In this document: positions 42,748 through 51,854 of the stretch, one piece after another
Layout: each line of letters begins with the position of its first letter
Position numbering within the stretch: the first letter of the stretch is position 1
Source: Rhizobium sp. Root708
GTDB taxonomy: Bacteria > Pseudomonadota > Alphaproteobacteria > Rhizobiales > Rhizobiaceae
Direction: 5' to 3'
Length of the DNA stretch: 64,000 nt
NCBI RefSeq assembly: GCF_001429725.1
Contig: NZ_LMHV01000023.1
Location: forward strand, 62,767 to 126,766
Position numbers and translations under genes: made by a program
Notes under the pieces: generated by a model
The model's database searches: none
Seen by the model: only the letters and a program-made list of their open reading frames with translations
Told to the model about the DNA's origin: nothing

Positions 42748-44305
42748 CTAGGTTTGCTTCGAAAGCGAATGACGCGGAAGCGATAGGACCGCCTCGAGCC
42801 CCTCGCCTTCCAAACTCTTGAGTGTGATGTCGCCGCCGATCTTGCGGACCAAGTTTCTTGCGATCGTCAGGCCAAGCCCCGATCCACCGGTGTCGCGATT
42901 ACGGGAATGCTCGAGACGCACGAAGGGACTGAAGACGCGCTCCAGCTCCTGATCCGGAATGCCAGGCCCCCGGTCGCGCACCTTGACGAAGACGAATGCG
43001 TCCGATGCGGAAACGGAAATCCGTGCCTCCGCCCCATATTTGATGGCGTTCTCGACCAGATTCCGCACCGCCCGCCGCAGCACCACCGGTGGTGCCGAAC
43101 ACACAAGCCTCGTGCCTTTGGCCGGTCGGCCATCCAAGCTGGCCTGTTCGTATTCATCGGCAATGGCGTCTGTCATGCTCCAGAGATCGATGAGTTCGGC
43201 CGGTTCCGCGGTCGTCCCGAGCTTGGCGAGATCGACCACCGACTCCACCGTCTCCTCGACGTCCGCGATATCCTGTTCCAACGCAGATTTTAGCTTGGAA
43301 TTCCTCAGAAGAGCGAGGCGCAGCCGCATCCGCGTTACCGGCGTTCGCAGATCATGCGCCAGCGCGACAGCCAGCAGCTCGCGCTCTTCGAAGCTCGCCT
43401 GAAGGCTTGCCTGAGCCCTGTTCACGGTTTGCGCCGCGCGCCTGATATCCCGCCCGCCTGCCTCGGCAATCGGCGGGCTGTTGATATCCTCTCCAAGACG
43501 GCCAAGCGCGCCCTCCAACAGCTGATAAGGCGCGGCAATCCTCGAAACGCTCCAAAAGGCGAGCATCAGCACAAGTGCGCTGACCAGCAGGTATTTAGGC
43601 AGGCTGTCGGGCGCCAGCAGCGGCGCGATCGGGGTGACCGGTGTCACGAAGTTCAGCCATTGGCCATCCTTGAGCTGCAGGGAAACGGTATAGCGCTGGC
43701 TCTTCAGAAAATCGCTAGCGATTTCCGAAGACCTCTCGGAAATCGCTAGCGATTTCCGAGAGGTCTTCCTCGACTTCGCCGCTATCGGCCGTCGGCTCGG
43801 CCGCCGTCTGCCCTTGTCCGTCCTGCTTGCCGGGGTCCTCCAGGCGGACCCGGACGTCTTCAACGCCCAGCTTCGATAGTCGCGCGAAAATGATGTCTTC
43901 CAGCTCGGCAAGGGTGTCGTTCGACGCGATGGGAGCACCGACGGCCGGAAGCGACGAGAGATTGACGACGATCGTCGAGTCCGCGAGCTCCGTGCCGATC
44001 CGTGCCCGCTCAGGCGCCGAAAGCGGCGCCATAAGCTTGGCAAGCCAGAAGGCCCGTTCGTTGAGTCTGTAGAGATCGACGATCTCGTTCGAAGCCGATC
44101 GATCCTTCGACACGATCAGGAAGAGGCTGGTCTGGCTGGCGAGTAGCGCCAGGATAAGCACGATCAGCACCCAGCCCGGCAGGGTGCGTGGGAGCAGCCG
44201 GCGACAAGATACGCCGTAAAAGCGCGAGGGGTCGAACCGCGCACGCCCGGCGGTTCGCTCACCCACGGGAGCCTCCGATCTCGTGGCCCGGGCGCTCCAG
44301 TTCAC
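42748..44305 (-). pseudogene. EnvZ-like sensor histidine kinase broken by a 31-bp insertion
   Basis: Frame one (44305 down to a TAG at 43715) encodes a basic N-terminus, a membrane span (PGWVLIVLILALLASQTSLF) and a periplasmic domain. Frame two continues with KSQRYTVSLQLKDGQWL, a second span, HAMP, the H box VALAHDLRTPVTRMRLRL, N box NLVENAIKYG, and G boxes RDRGPGIPD and GGSGLGLTI. At 43709-43765 a 16-base palindrome is duplicated with a 31-base period. Removing 31 bases restores one 508-residue kinase reading DLSEIASDFLKSQRY. All catalytic motifs are otherwise intact. The cognate regulator is at 44742. Confidence 0.85.
43709..43765. repeat. 31-bp templated duplication forming a 36-bp perfect palindrome
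   Basis: AAATCGCTAGCGATTT is present at 43709-43724 and again at 43740-43755. Bases 43730-43765 are a perfect 36-base palindrome centred on CGCTAGCG, because the flank GACCTCTCGG has been copied in inverted form. This is the signature of template switching at a natural small palindrome. Confidence 0.9.
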
Positions 44306-44408
44306 ATTCTTTACAATCCAGAAACATCATTTTCATCCGCCCGACAAACAAATCCCCTTCTGCCGTGCAATAAGGCGCCAAACACCGTCATAGCAAGGAA
44401 AAGGGTCC

Positions 44409-44717
44409 GTGGTGGACAACAATCTCAGGAAGCAGCCCGCTGAAAATGCGTCCGCGTCCAGGCACGGCGAGAACGACAATTTGCCGGCAGATGGCGATGC
44501 TTTGAAGCAACTTCGGATCGATGCGGATGGAAGAGTTCGAGAATTCATCCTCTCTCCAAACGACGAGGAAGAAGTCATGGCATTGATCACAGAGCTTTCC
44601 GATCGTGCGGATGCAGACCGGCACGCATATCGCGAAGACCTGGTGGACTGGCGCGTTGGCGTCGCGATCCTGGCGGTGGCCGGCACTCTGGCGTGGCTCG
44701 CGTTCCTTTACATCTAG
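44409..44717 (+). CDS. 102-residue protein with C-terminal membrane span
   Basis: It starts with GTG (MVDNNLRKQPAENASASRHG). The N-terminal 75 residues are polar with RIDADGRVREFILSPNDEEE, and the C-terminus is one membrane span (VGVAILAVAGTLAWLAFLYI). It is antisense-oriented between the kinase and response regulator genes of one two-component system. No family recognised; start uncertain. Confidence 0.55.
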   Translation: MVDNNLRKQPAENASASRHGENDNLPADGDALKQLRIDADGRVREFILSPNDEEEVMALITELSDRADADRHAYREDLVDWRVGVAILAVAGTLAWLAFLYI

Positions 44718-44741
44718 TGATCTGCGGCTAGGACCCCCCCG

Positions 44742-45467
44742 TCAGCCGGCGCCTTGCATCGTCTCGGCAACGAACTGGTAGCCACCGCCACGCACGGTCT
44801 CGATCATCGACGGTGACTTCGGGTCATCGTCCAGCTTGCGTCTCAGTCGGCTGATCAGAATATCGATGCTGCGGTCGAAGCTCTGGCTGGTGTCGCCTCC
44901 GCAACGCTCGATCAACTGCTCGCGGCTGAGCACACGCCCCGAGGCCTCCACCAAGGCAGCCAGCAGGTTGAATTCCGACCTCGTCAGTTCGACGCGAACA
45001 CCGTCACTGTCGAGAAGCCTGCGCCTGTCCACGTCAAGCGTCCAGCCACCAAACCTGTAGACGGATATTGTCTCGCTTGAAGCGGGTGCATCCCGGTCAT
45101 TGTGCCGGCGTAGGACGGCACGCACCCTAGCCAACAGTTCGCGCGGATCGAACGGTTTCGACACATAGTCGTCGGCGCCCATTTCGAGCCCGACGATCCG
45201 ATCGCCGGTGTCGCTGACCGCGGTCAGCATGATGATCGGAATCTTCGACCGCTGCCTCAGCTCCTGGCAGAGTTCGAGCCCGCTCTTGCCCGGCAGCATG
45301 ATGTCGAGAACGACGAGATCAGTCTTTCCCTCTGATAGGACCGTCTCCATGTCCTGCCCGTCGTTCGCAAGCGACACCCTGAAACCGCGGCGTTGAAAGA
45401 AATCCTTGAGCAGGGATCGGATCTGTGTGTCGTCATCGACGATGAGGATGTGCAAGGTGGAGTTCAA
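44742..45467 (-). CDS. OmpR-family response regulator
   Basis: About 241 residues. The receiver begins STLHILIVDDDTQIR, with the phospho-acceptor Asp in DLVVLDIMLPGKSG and Lys in YVSKPFDPRE. The C-terminal winged helix has LTRSEFNLLAALVEASGRV and DRSIDILISRLRRKLDDD. The start is not obvious: TTG at 45467 has GGAAGC seven bases before it, while a GTG at 45533 would add 22 non-homologous residues. It is the partner of the disrupted kinase at 42748. Confidence 0.9.
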   Translation of the reverse strand: MNSTLHILIVDDDTQIRSLLKDFFQRRGFRVSLANDGQDMETVLSEGKTDLVVLDIMLPGKSGLELCQELRQRSKIPIIMLTAVSDTGDRIVGLEMGADDYVSKPFDPRELLARVRAVLRRHNDRDAPASSETISVYRFGGWTLDVDRRRLLDSDGVRVELTRSEFNLLAALVEASGRVLSREQLIERCGGDTSQSFDRSIDILISRLRRKLDDDPKSPSMIETVRGGGYQFVAETMQGAG

Positions 45468-45651
45468 GATAAGCTTCCCAACGGCCTCAGCAAAATAGGC
45501 GAGTTGGCCTGTCCTTGCCACCTGGCAGCCCACACGACAAGACGATGTTACACGAGGGAAACCTTTTCATCACGTCCCTGAAAAGCGGCGGGCGGCGAAT
45601 TGTGAGAGAACAACCTGAGTAGCGGACGTCTGTCCGGACCAGGGTTACGCA

Positions 45652-45912
45652 ATGTTCTTGAGGCCATCCCTTCTTTTTCTAAGCTTTGCGCTGGCGCCCA
45701 GTGCGGCGTGGGCCGAGGAGGAACTGTCGGCGCGCGACAAGCGCTGCCTGGACATGCGGTTGCGGTTTGAACGTGCCGAACGCCAAAACCCGGAACGCGG
45801 CGGCCAGGAGATCGAGAAACTGCGGTTACTGGGCATCGATCTTTGCTCGAAGGGCAAGCAGGCGCAGGGCATAAGGGCCTTCGCCAGCGCTGTCGAAATT
45901 CTGGAAGAATAA
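45652..45912 (+). CDS. 86-residue secreted protein
   Basis: Starts MFLRPSLLFLSFALAPSAAWAEEE, a clear signal peptide with cleavage near residue 21, followed by a charged helical mature part with two cysteines (KRCLDMRLRFERAERQ and GIDLCSKGKQAQGIRAF) that could form a disulfide. The C-terminal half is TPR-like. It is followed within 2 bases by the next small gene. Function unknown. Confidence 0.75.
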   Translation: MFLRPSLLFLSFALAPSAAWAEEELSARDKRCLDMRLRFERAERQNPERGGQEIEKLRLLGIDLCSKGKQAQGIRAFASAVEILEE

Positions 45913-45913
45913 C

Positions 45914-46192
45914 GTGAGGCCCGTGCCGAAACGCGGAGGTCGGAGCAGGTGGCCCGGCGCAATCCGGCCCCTCGTTCACAACGTTCGCCGACGGGGACTA
46001 CCCTCGACCGCCTTTGCACTCCTCGCCGTCTGCCTCTTCTGCCTTTCCGCAGCAATGACGGCAGCTCTGGCTCTTACGGGTGCGACCGATTGGATGCCGT
46101 GTCTCGTGATCTTTCTGCTTGGCTGCGCGTTTTTCGAGATAGCGGACGCGGTAAAGCCGGACGCAAGTCCGCCGAACGAGGAGGAAACCTGA
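45914..46192 (+). CDS. 92-residue two-span membrane protein
   Basis: Starts with GTG right after the upstream stop. A basic N-terminus (residues 1-28) is followed by two membrane spans (AFALLAVCLFCLSAAMTAAL and CLVIFLLGCAFFEIA) and an acidic tail ending NEEET. Probably translated together with the secreted protein before it. No family recognised. Confidence 0.55.
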   Translation: MRPVPKRGGRSRWPGAIRPLVHNVRRRGLPSTAFALLAVCLFCLSAAMTAALALTGATDWMPCLVIFLLGCAFFEIADAVKPDASPPNEEET

Positions 46193-46436
46193 CGTGCAGT
46201 TAGCTAATTACCGGAGCGGAACGACAAGCTACGCCGACCCAGCCGGCGGCAACGGGGCGGGCCATTCTTGTGGCCGAATGGGGCTCTGTTGCGCGACGGA
46301 CGCGCCCTCTCGAAGAATGCGTAGTTATGCACATCCCAGGCTCGCTGACGCCCTTGAGGATAGTCGAAGGCGCGCTTACTGAACCCGGGCTGCATCGCGG
46401 CCCGGAATCGCTCTTGTAGGAAAATAGGACGACAAC

Positions 46437-47051
46437 ATGCCAGCACTGGAAGCAATCGTTTCGCTTTCGCTAGCGTTTTCGCCGACCCCGGCTGTTCGCA
46501 GCCTGCCTGATTATCTTCCTTTCGGGGTGATGCAGCAGGAGCGCCCGTCCAGTCTCGGCTGTCGTGCGGTAGGCGGATCCGTGATGGACACGACGGGACA
46601 GTATGTCTGCACATCCCTGCCATCCGGTAGCAGCCTGTTCGATGAGTATATCGTCGCCTATGTGCAACAAGCAGGCATCTGCAATGTGGTCGGGGTCTCG
46701 CCGTACGGCAAGGACGATGCCCGCGGCAGCAGCGCAAGGAGCCTGTTTGCGCGCGCCAAGGCCGAGATGACCGAGAAATTCGGGCCGCCGGATGAGGAAG
46801 TCGATCATTCCCACACCCCTGCTGCGGCCAAGGACGGAGACTTTCGCTCGTCCGTAATCGCGCAGGACCGCCAGGTCTTCTCCCAGTGGAACGACCTTGG
46901 GGCACGCTTCGCAAACATGCAGTCCGCAACCCTGGTGATTTCGGGCGACGAAGAACTGGGGCTGGCCATATATGAGGTGGTGCGCTTTGCCGGCAACGAC
47001 GATTGCCTTCAAAGCCTGGAAACGGTCACCGGCCCGGCTCCCGAAAATTGA
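46437..47051 (+). CDS. hypothetical protein, 204 residues
   Basis: ATG behind AGGACGACAAC. The N-terminus is mildly hydrophobic (EAIVSLSLAFSPTPAV) but not a firm signal peptide. The body is globular with cysteines in LGCRAVGG, YVCTSLP and GICNVVG, a helical FARAKAEMTEKFGPP segment, and an ending VISGDEELGLAIYEVVRFAG. Codon use fits the neighbours. I do not recognise the family. It converges on the giant repeat gene, with a terminator between. Confidence 0.65.
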   Translation: MPALEAIVSLSLAFSPTPAVRSLPDYLPFGVMQQERPSSLGCRAVGGSVMDTTGQYVCTSLPSGSSLFDEYIVAYVQQAGICNVVGVSPYGKDDARGSSARSLFARAKAEMTEKFGPPDEEVDHSHTPAAAKDGDFRSSVIAQDRQVFSQWNDLGARFANMQSATLVISGDEELGLAIYEVVRFAGNDDCLQSLETVTGPAPEN

Positions 47052-47077
47052 CCCGCCGCTTATAGTGCAGTCCAAAG

Positions 47078-47110
47078 CAAAACGGGCGACCACGATGATC
47101 GCCCGTTCTC
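47078..47110. terminator. bidirectional terminator
   Basis: AACGGGCGA (47081-47089) and TCGCCCGTT (47099-47107) form a nine-pair stem. Read on the minus strand it is followed by TTTGCTTT, so it most likely ends the giant repeat gene; it can serve the convergent plus-strand gene too. Confidence 0.75.
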
Positions 47111-47126
47111 GAGTTGATCAAACCAT

Positions 47127-50100
47127 TCAGAACGCCTGGTAGGCGTGCACGATGGCCGCAACTTGATCGGCCTGCATGGCATCGACCTGTGCCCCGGAGA
47201 TGACCGAGAGCTGCGCCGTCGACAGCAGCGAAATGTCCTTTGTCGAAAGGCCGGTGATGGCGGACGTGTTGATCGACGCAATGTCTTCAAGCGAGAACTT
47301 GGCAACACCTTCAGCACTCAGGGCCGCGATCTGAGCCGAACTCATTGCGGCGATCTGGGCTGAGGTCAGCGCTTCGACCTGCGCGGCCGACATCGAGGCC
47401 AATTGAGACGTCGTCAAGGCGGTCACCTGAGACGTGCTCAACGCGGCAACCTGGCTGGTCTGCAGCGCGCCGATCTGCGCGGTCGACAGCCCCTCGATCG
47501 CCTTGCTCTTCAACGCCGCGATCTGGCTGGTGGACAGGTTCGCAATGTCGCTCGTTCTGAGCGCCGCGATCTGCAGGGCGGTCAGGACGCTCAATTGCGT
47601 CGTCGTCATTGCCGAAAGCTGATCGCTCGTCAGCGCCCGAACTTGCAGGTAGCTCAAGGCCCCGACCTGGCTCGCGCCAAGGGCCGCGATCTGGCTCGTG
47701 CTCAAGCCAGCGACATTGCCCGTCGAAAGACCGGCGATGCCTGCCGTGCTGATTGCCGCAATCTCATCGGTGGTAAATGTCGCGAGATCGGCGGCGTTAA
47801 GCGCTCCAATCTGCGACGAACTGAGGTTGGCGATCTGCGACTTGCCGAGCGCCTCGACCTGTGACGTGGACATCGCGGCAAGCTGCGAAGTCGTAAGACC
47901 GGCGATGGCGTTCGCGCTCAGCGACGCAACCTGATCCGTGGTTAGCGCCGCGATACTTCCAGCAGAGAGACCAGAGACGGTCGATGACGTCAGAGCTGCA
48001 ACCTGCGCCGTGGTCAACGCTGCCACCTGACTGCTGGTTAGCGCCGCTGCCTGGCTTGATGTCAGGCCGGCGATCTGAGCGGTGGTCAGCGCATTCAGGC
48101 GTTCAACGGTCAGCCCCGCCAAGGCGCTGGAACTGATCCCGGCAATCGCCGAAGGGCTGATTGCGCTGATCTCTTCGACAGGAAGGCTGTCGATGCTTGC
48201 CGGAGAGAGGGCCGCAATTTGCGCAGCGCTCAAGGCACCGATCTGCGCGGCGGTAAGCGCGTCGACTTGCGAAACCGACAGTGAAGAGACCTGATTGGCC
48301 GTGAGCGCCGCGATCGCCTTCGAGTTCATCGCCGCGACCTGTGCCTCGCTCAAAACCGCGAGATCGCCAGCGGAGATGCCTCCGACCGCGCCGGCGCTTA
48401 AGGCGCCGATCTGTTCCGAGGTCAAAAGCCCGAACTGTCCGGTCGACAGGGCTGCGACCTGTGACGAGGAGAGCGCCGCGATCTGGCTTGTCTTCAGCGC
48501 GGCGATCTGCGCGGCCGACAAAGCGCCGATCGCCGTCGAGCCAAGTCCGGTGATCGCGGACGAAGAAAGTGCGGCGATCTTCTCGTCGGTCAGCGCCGAC
48601 AGCTGCGCTGGGCTGAGAGCACCGACCTGGGCGGAGCTGAGTGCAGCGATTTGCGCCGAAGACAACGCCGCGATCTGGTCGGCAGACAGCGATGCGATCT
48701 GCGACGAGGTCAGGCCCGAAAGAGCCTTTGTCGTCAAGGCGGCCAAATCCGCGGTCGACAACGCGCCGAGTTGTTCAGCCGTCAGGGCGCCGACCTGCGC
48801 GGATGTCAGCGCTGCCCCCTGCTCCACAGTCAGGCCACCGATCTGGCTCGGCGTCAGGGCCGCGATCTGTGAGGACGACAGAGCAGCAATCTGCGCGGTC
48901 TTGAGCGCCGCCAACTGGTCGGCGTCGAATCCGGAGAGAACGTCCGTCCCAAGACCTGCAATACCCGCAGCGCTAATCGCTGCGATTTCATCCAGCTGGA
49001 AAGTGGCGATATCCGCGCTGCTCAACGCACCGAGCTGAGCGGAGGAGAGTGCCGCAATCTGCGCCGAAGTCAAAGCCTCGACCTGGTCGGTCGACAGCGC
49101 GTCAATCTGCAGGGAAGACAGGCCCGCAAGCGCCTTCGTGTTCAGCGCCGCCACCTGCGAGGGAGTAAGAGCTGCGATCGTGTCGCTGGAAAGCGATTTC
49201 AGTTGCGAGCTGGAGAGCGCGGCGATCTGAGCGGTTGTCAATGCGGCCAGCTGGAGCGGGCTCAGGGCAGCAATCTGGTCGGAAGTCAGCAGCGCAATCT
49301 GGCTCGTCTTCAGTGCCTCGAGCTGGTCGGCAGAAAGTGCGGCGATGGTAGCGGTCGTCAGCCCGGCAATCGCCTTCGTGCTGATGGAGCCTACTTCCTC
49401 CGGCAAGAACGTTGCAATATCGGCCGGGGTGATCGCTGCGATCTGCGTGCCGCTAAGGCTGCTGACCATGAGGCTCGTCAGAGCCTCGACCTGGGCCGTG
49501 GAGAGCGCTCCGATCTGCAAACTGCTCAGCCCCGCGACAGCGCTGGCGCTTAACGCAGCGATCTGGGAGGCCGAAAGCGCGGCGAGGCTGTCACTCGCCA
49601 GCACCTTTACCTGCGTCGCGGTCAGCGCCGCGACCTGTGCGGTGCTCAGAGCGTCGACCTGTCCCGGCGTCAGGGCCGCGATCTGGTCGCTCTTCAAGGC
49701 AGCGATCTGGTTCGTCTTCAACGCGCCGATCTGGTCGGCGTCGAAAGCTGCGATGGTGCTTGGCGCCAGCCCGCTCAGAGCGGCAACGCTGATCGCGGCC
49801 AGTTCACTCGGCAGGAACGTCGCAAGGTCCGCTGTCGTGAACCCGGCCATCTGCCCCGCGGTCAAGGCAGCCACCTGTGCCGCCGTCAACGCCTCCGCCT
49901 GATCGACGGAAAGCGCGGCGATCTGTGCCGATCCCAGGCCGGAGACGGCCTTTATGCTGAGTGCCGCGATCTGCGATGGTTCCATGGCCGCGAGACCGGC
50001 ATCAGACAGGGCACGCACCTGCGACGAATTCAGCGCCGCAATCTGCGCCGTCGACAGCGCTTCGACCTGCTCGTTCGACAGACCGTTGATGAACGTCGTC

Positions 50101-51854
50101 TTCAGTGCCGCGATCTGGGCGGTCTTCATTGCCGCAACCTGGCTCGGGCTAAGCGCTGCAAACGCGTCAGAGGTCAGGCCCGAAAGAGCCGCCGTGCTGA
50201 TCGCCGCGATTTCATCGGGCAGGAACGTCGCGATATCAGCAGCAGAAATCGCCGCGATCTGTGTCGTGTTGAGCACCGCGATCATCTGTGTCGTCATGGC
50301 TTCGATCTGACTGACCGAAAGGCCGGCAATTTGGGCCGACGTCAGACCGGTGACGCCTTTGGTGCTGATGGCCGCGATCTGGGCTTCGGAAAAGCCGGAG
50401 AGGGCATCACCGGTCAGCACCTTGATCTGCGAAGCACTCAGCGCTGAAATCTGCGCAGTGGTCATTCCGCTGACCTGATCGTTCGTGAGCGCCGCGATCT
50501 GCGTCGTCTTCAGCGCCGCGATCTGGGCGGTCTTCAGCGCGGCAATCTGATCGCCGCTGAGGGCCGCGACCGTTGCCGGAGAGAGGCCTGCAATGCCGAG
50601 GGTGCTGATGGCCGCAAGCTCGCCGGTCGAAAATGTGGCCAGCCCCTCCGATGTGATGGCGCCGATCTGCACAGCGGTCAGCGTCGCAACCTGGCTAACG
50701 GTCAGGGCTTCGATCTGATCGGTCGACAGGCTCGCGATCTGACCCGTCGTAAGACCCGTCACTCCCTTGGTGCTGACCGCGCCTATTTGCGCCGGCGTCA
50801 GCGCAGCGAGACCGTCGCTGGACAGAGCCTTGACCTGCGACGCGCTGAGCGCCGCGATTTGCGCCGTTGTCAACGCCGCCACCTGAGTAGAGGTCAGAGC
50901 CGCGATCTGGTTCGTCTTCAGCGCCGCGATCTGGGCGGTCTTCAAGGCGGCGATCTGCTCGCTGCTGAGAGCGGCTATGCTTGAGGCGCTCAACCCTGCC
51001 AGGGCAGCGCTACCGATCGCACCCACTTCCTCCGGGAGGAATGTCGCGATGTCATCAGCAGTCATCGCCGCGATCTGGGATGCGCTCATCGCCGCGATCA
51101 ACTGCGTTGTCAGCGCCTCGACCTGGCTGGTCGAGAGGCTGGCGATTTGGGACGTCGTCAATCCGGCGATCGACTTGGCATTCAGAGCCGCGATCTGGGT
51201 GGACGCCAGGCCGCCAAGACTGTCCGTGGTAAGCGCCTTGACCTGAGATGACGTCAGCGCTGCAATCTGGGCGGTCCCGAGTGCGGACACCTGACCGGGC
51301 GTGATGGCGGCGATCTGCGTTGTCTTCAGTGCGGCGATCTGGGCTGTCTTGAGGGCCGCGATCTGGTCGGCGCTGAGAGCCGCGATGCTGGCGGATGAGA
51401 GCCCTGAAAGGGCAACCGTGCTGATCGCTGCGACTTCGGCCGGCAGGAAGGTGGCGATGTCTTCGGGGCTCAAGGCGGCCAACTGCGCTGCGCTAAGAGC
51501 CGCGACCTGCGCGGTCGTCAACGCTTCGACTTGGCTGAGGTCAAGCGCCTGCAACTGGTTGGTCGTCAGCCCCTTGATCTGGCTCGCCGACAGGCTCTCG
51601 AGTTTTGCGCTCGAGAGGACGGCCAGCTGGTCGACTGTCAGGCCGGTGATCGACGCTGCCGAGATCGCGCCCAACTGCGTGTTCGAGAACACCGCCAGAT
51701 CTTCCGTCTCCAGCGCGGAAACCTGGCTCGCCGACAGAGCCTTGATCTGCGTTGTCGAAAGGGCGGCGATATCCTCAGACGTCCAAGCCGCGATTGTCGC
51801 ATTCGAGAGCGACTTGATCGCGTTGACGCTGAGAGACGAGACGATCGAGGTCAT
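47127..51854 (-). CDS. giant octapeptide-repeat protein, 1,575 residues
   Basis: From about residue 20 to near the end the protein is a continuous series of eight-residue units with consensus QIAALSTA (hydrophobic at 2 and 5, Ala at 3-4, Ser/Thr at 6-7, Gln at 1). Units group into higher-order repeats of exactly 17 octads (136 residues), each opened by a DIATFLPEEV-type unit; about ten such super-repeats are visible. There is no cysteine, one Trp and very few aromatics. No signal peptide; the C-terminus (AIVHAYQAF) departs from the repeat. The start at 51854 (MTSIVSSLSV) has a poor ribosome site. Probably a solenoid, perhaps a surface or secreted adhesin-like protein; fold and function unknown. 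Confidence 0.88.
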   Translation of the reverse strand: MTSIVSSLSVNAIKSLSNATIAAWTSEDIAALSTTQIKALSASQVSALETEDLAVFSNTQLGAISAASITGLTVDQLAVLSSAKLESLSASQIKGLTTNQLQALDLSQVEALTTAQVAALSAAQLAALSPEDIATFLPAEVAAISTVALSGLSSASIAALSADQIAALKTAQIAALKTTQIAAITPGQVSALGTAQIAALTSSQVKALTTDSLGGLASTQIAALNAKSIAGLTTSQIASLSTSQVEALTTQLIAAMSASQIAAMTADDIATFLPEEVGAIGSAALAGLSASSIAALSSEQIAALKTAQIAALKTNQIAALTSTQVAALTTAQIAALSASQVKALSSDGLAALTPAQIGAVSTKGVTGLTTGQIASLSTDQIEALTVSQVATLTAVQIGAITSEGLATFSTGELAAISTLGIAGLSPATVAALSGDQIAALKTAQIAALKTTQIAALTNDQVSGMTTAQISALSASQIKVLTGDALSGFSEAQIAAISTKGVTGLTSAQIAGLSVSQIEAMTTQMIAVLNTTQIAAISAADIATFLPDEIAAISTAALSGLTSDAFAALSPSQVAAMKTAQIAALKTTFINGLSNEQVEALSTAQIAALNSSQVRALSDAGLAAMEPSQIAALSIKAVSGLGSAQIAALSVDQAEALTAAQVAALTAGQMAGFTTADLATFLPSELAAISVAALSGLAPSTIAAFDADQIGALKTNQIAALKSDQIAALTPGQVDALSTAQVAALTATQVKVLASDSLAALSASQIAALSASAVAGLSSLQIGALSTAQVEALTSLMVSSLSGTQIAAITPADIATFLPEEVGSISTKAIAGLTTATIAALSADQLEALKTSQIALLTSDQIAALSPLQLAALTTAQIAALSSSQLKSLSSDTIAALTPSQVAALNTKALAGLSSLQIDALSTDQVEALTSAQIAALSSAQLGALSSADIATFQLDEIAAISAAGIAGLGTDVLSGFDADQLAALKTAQIAALSSSQIAALTPSQIGGLTVEQGAALTSAQVGALTAEQLGALSTADLAALTTKALSGLTSSQIASLSADQIAALSSAQIAALSSAQVGALSPAQLSALTDEKIAALSSSAITGLGSTAIGALSAAQIAALKTSQIAALSSSQVAALSTGQFGLLTSEQIGALSAGAVGGISAGDLAVLSEAQVAAMNSKAIAALTANQVSSLSVSQVDALTAAQIGALSAAQIAALSPASIDSLPVEEISAISPSAIAGISSSALAGLTVERLNALTTAQIAGLTSSQAAALTSSQVAALTTAQVAALTSSTVSGLSAGSIAALTTDQVASLSANAIAGLTTSQLAAMSTSQVEALGKSQIANLSSSQIGALNAADLATFTTDEIAAISTAGIAGLSTGNVAGLSTSQIAALGASQVGALSYLQVRALTSDQLSAMTTTQLSVLTALQIAALRTSDIANLSTSQIAALKSKAIEGLSTAQIGALQTSQVAALSTSQVTALTTSQLASMSAAQVEALTSAQIAAMSSAQIAALSAEGVAKFSLEDIASINTSAITGLSTKDISLLSTAQLSVISGAQVDAMQADQVAAIVHAYQAF
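47280..51780 (-). repeat. nested coding repeats: 24-bp units in 408-bp super-units
   Basis: The DNA of the giant gene repeats every 24 bases, and groups of 17 units (408 bases) recur about ten times. Individual units are diverged rather than identical, which argues for old expansion with purifying selection on the octad pattern. Confidence 0.85.

Noticed and set aside
46193..46436. Possible promoter or small gene in the 244-base gap
   Set aside because: No convincing -35/-10, EcfG box or hairpin with T-run was found.
46204..46929. 241-codon minus-strand frame
   Set aside because: Arg/Pro-rich shadow of the plus-strand gene at 46437; no start signals.
48295..49038. Long plus-strand open frame of 247 codons inside the giant repeat gene
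   Set aside because: It is the antisense shadow of the octad repeats; composition mirrors the repeat and there is no ribosome site.
47280..51780. Regular 24-bp periodic repeats that could be mistaken for a CRISPR array or satellite
   Set aside because: The repeats are diverged and in frame throughout one 1,575-codon gene, with no unique spacers of constant length.
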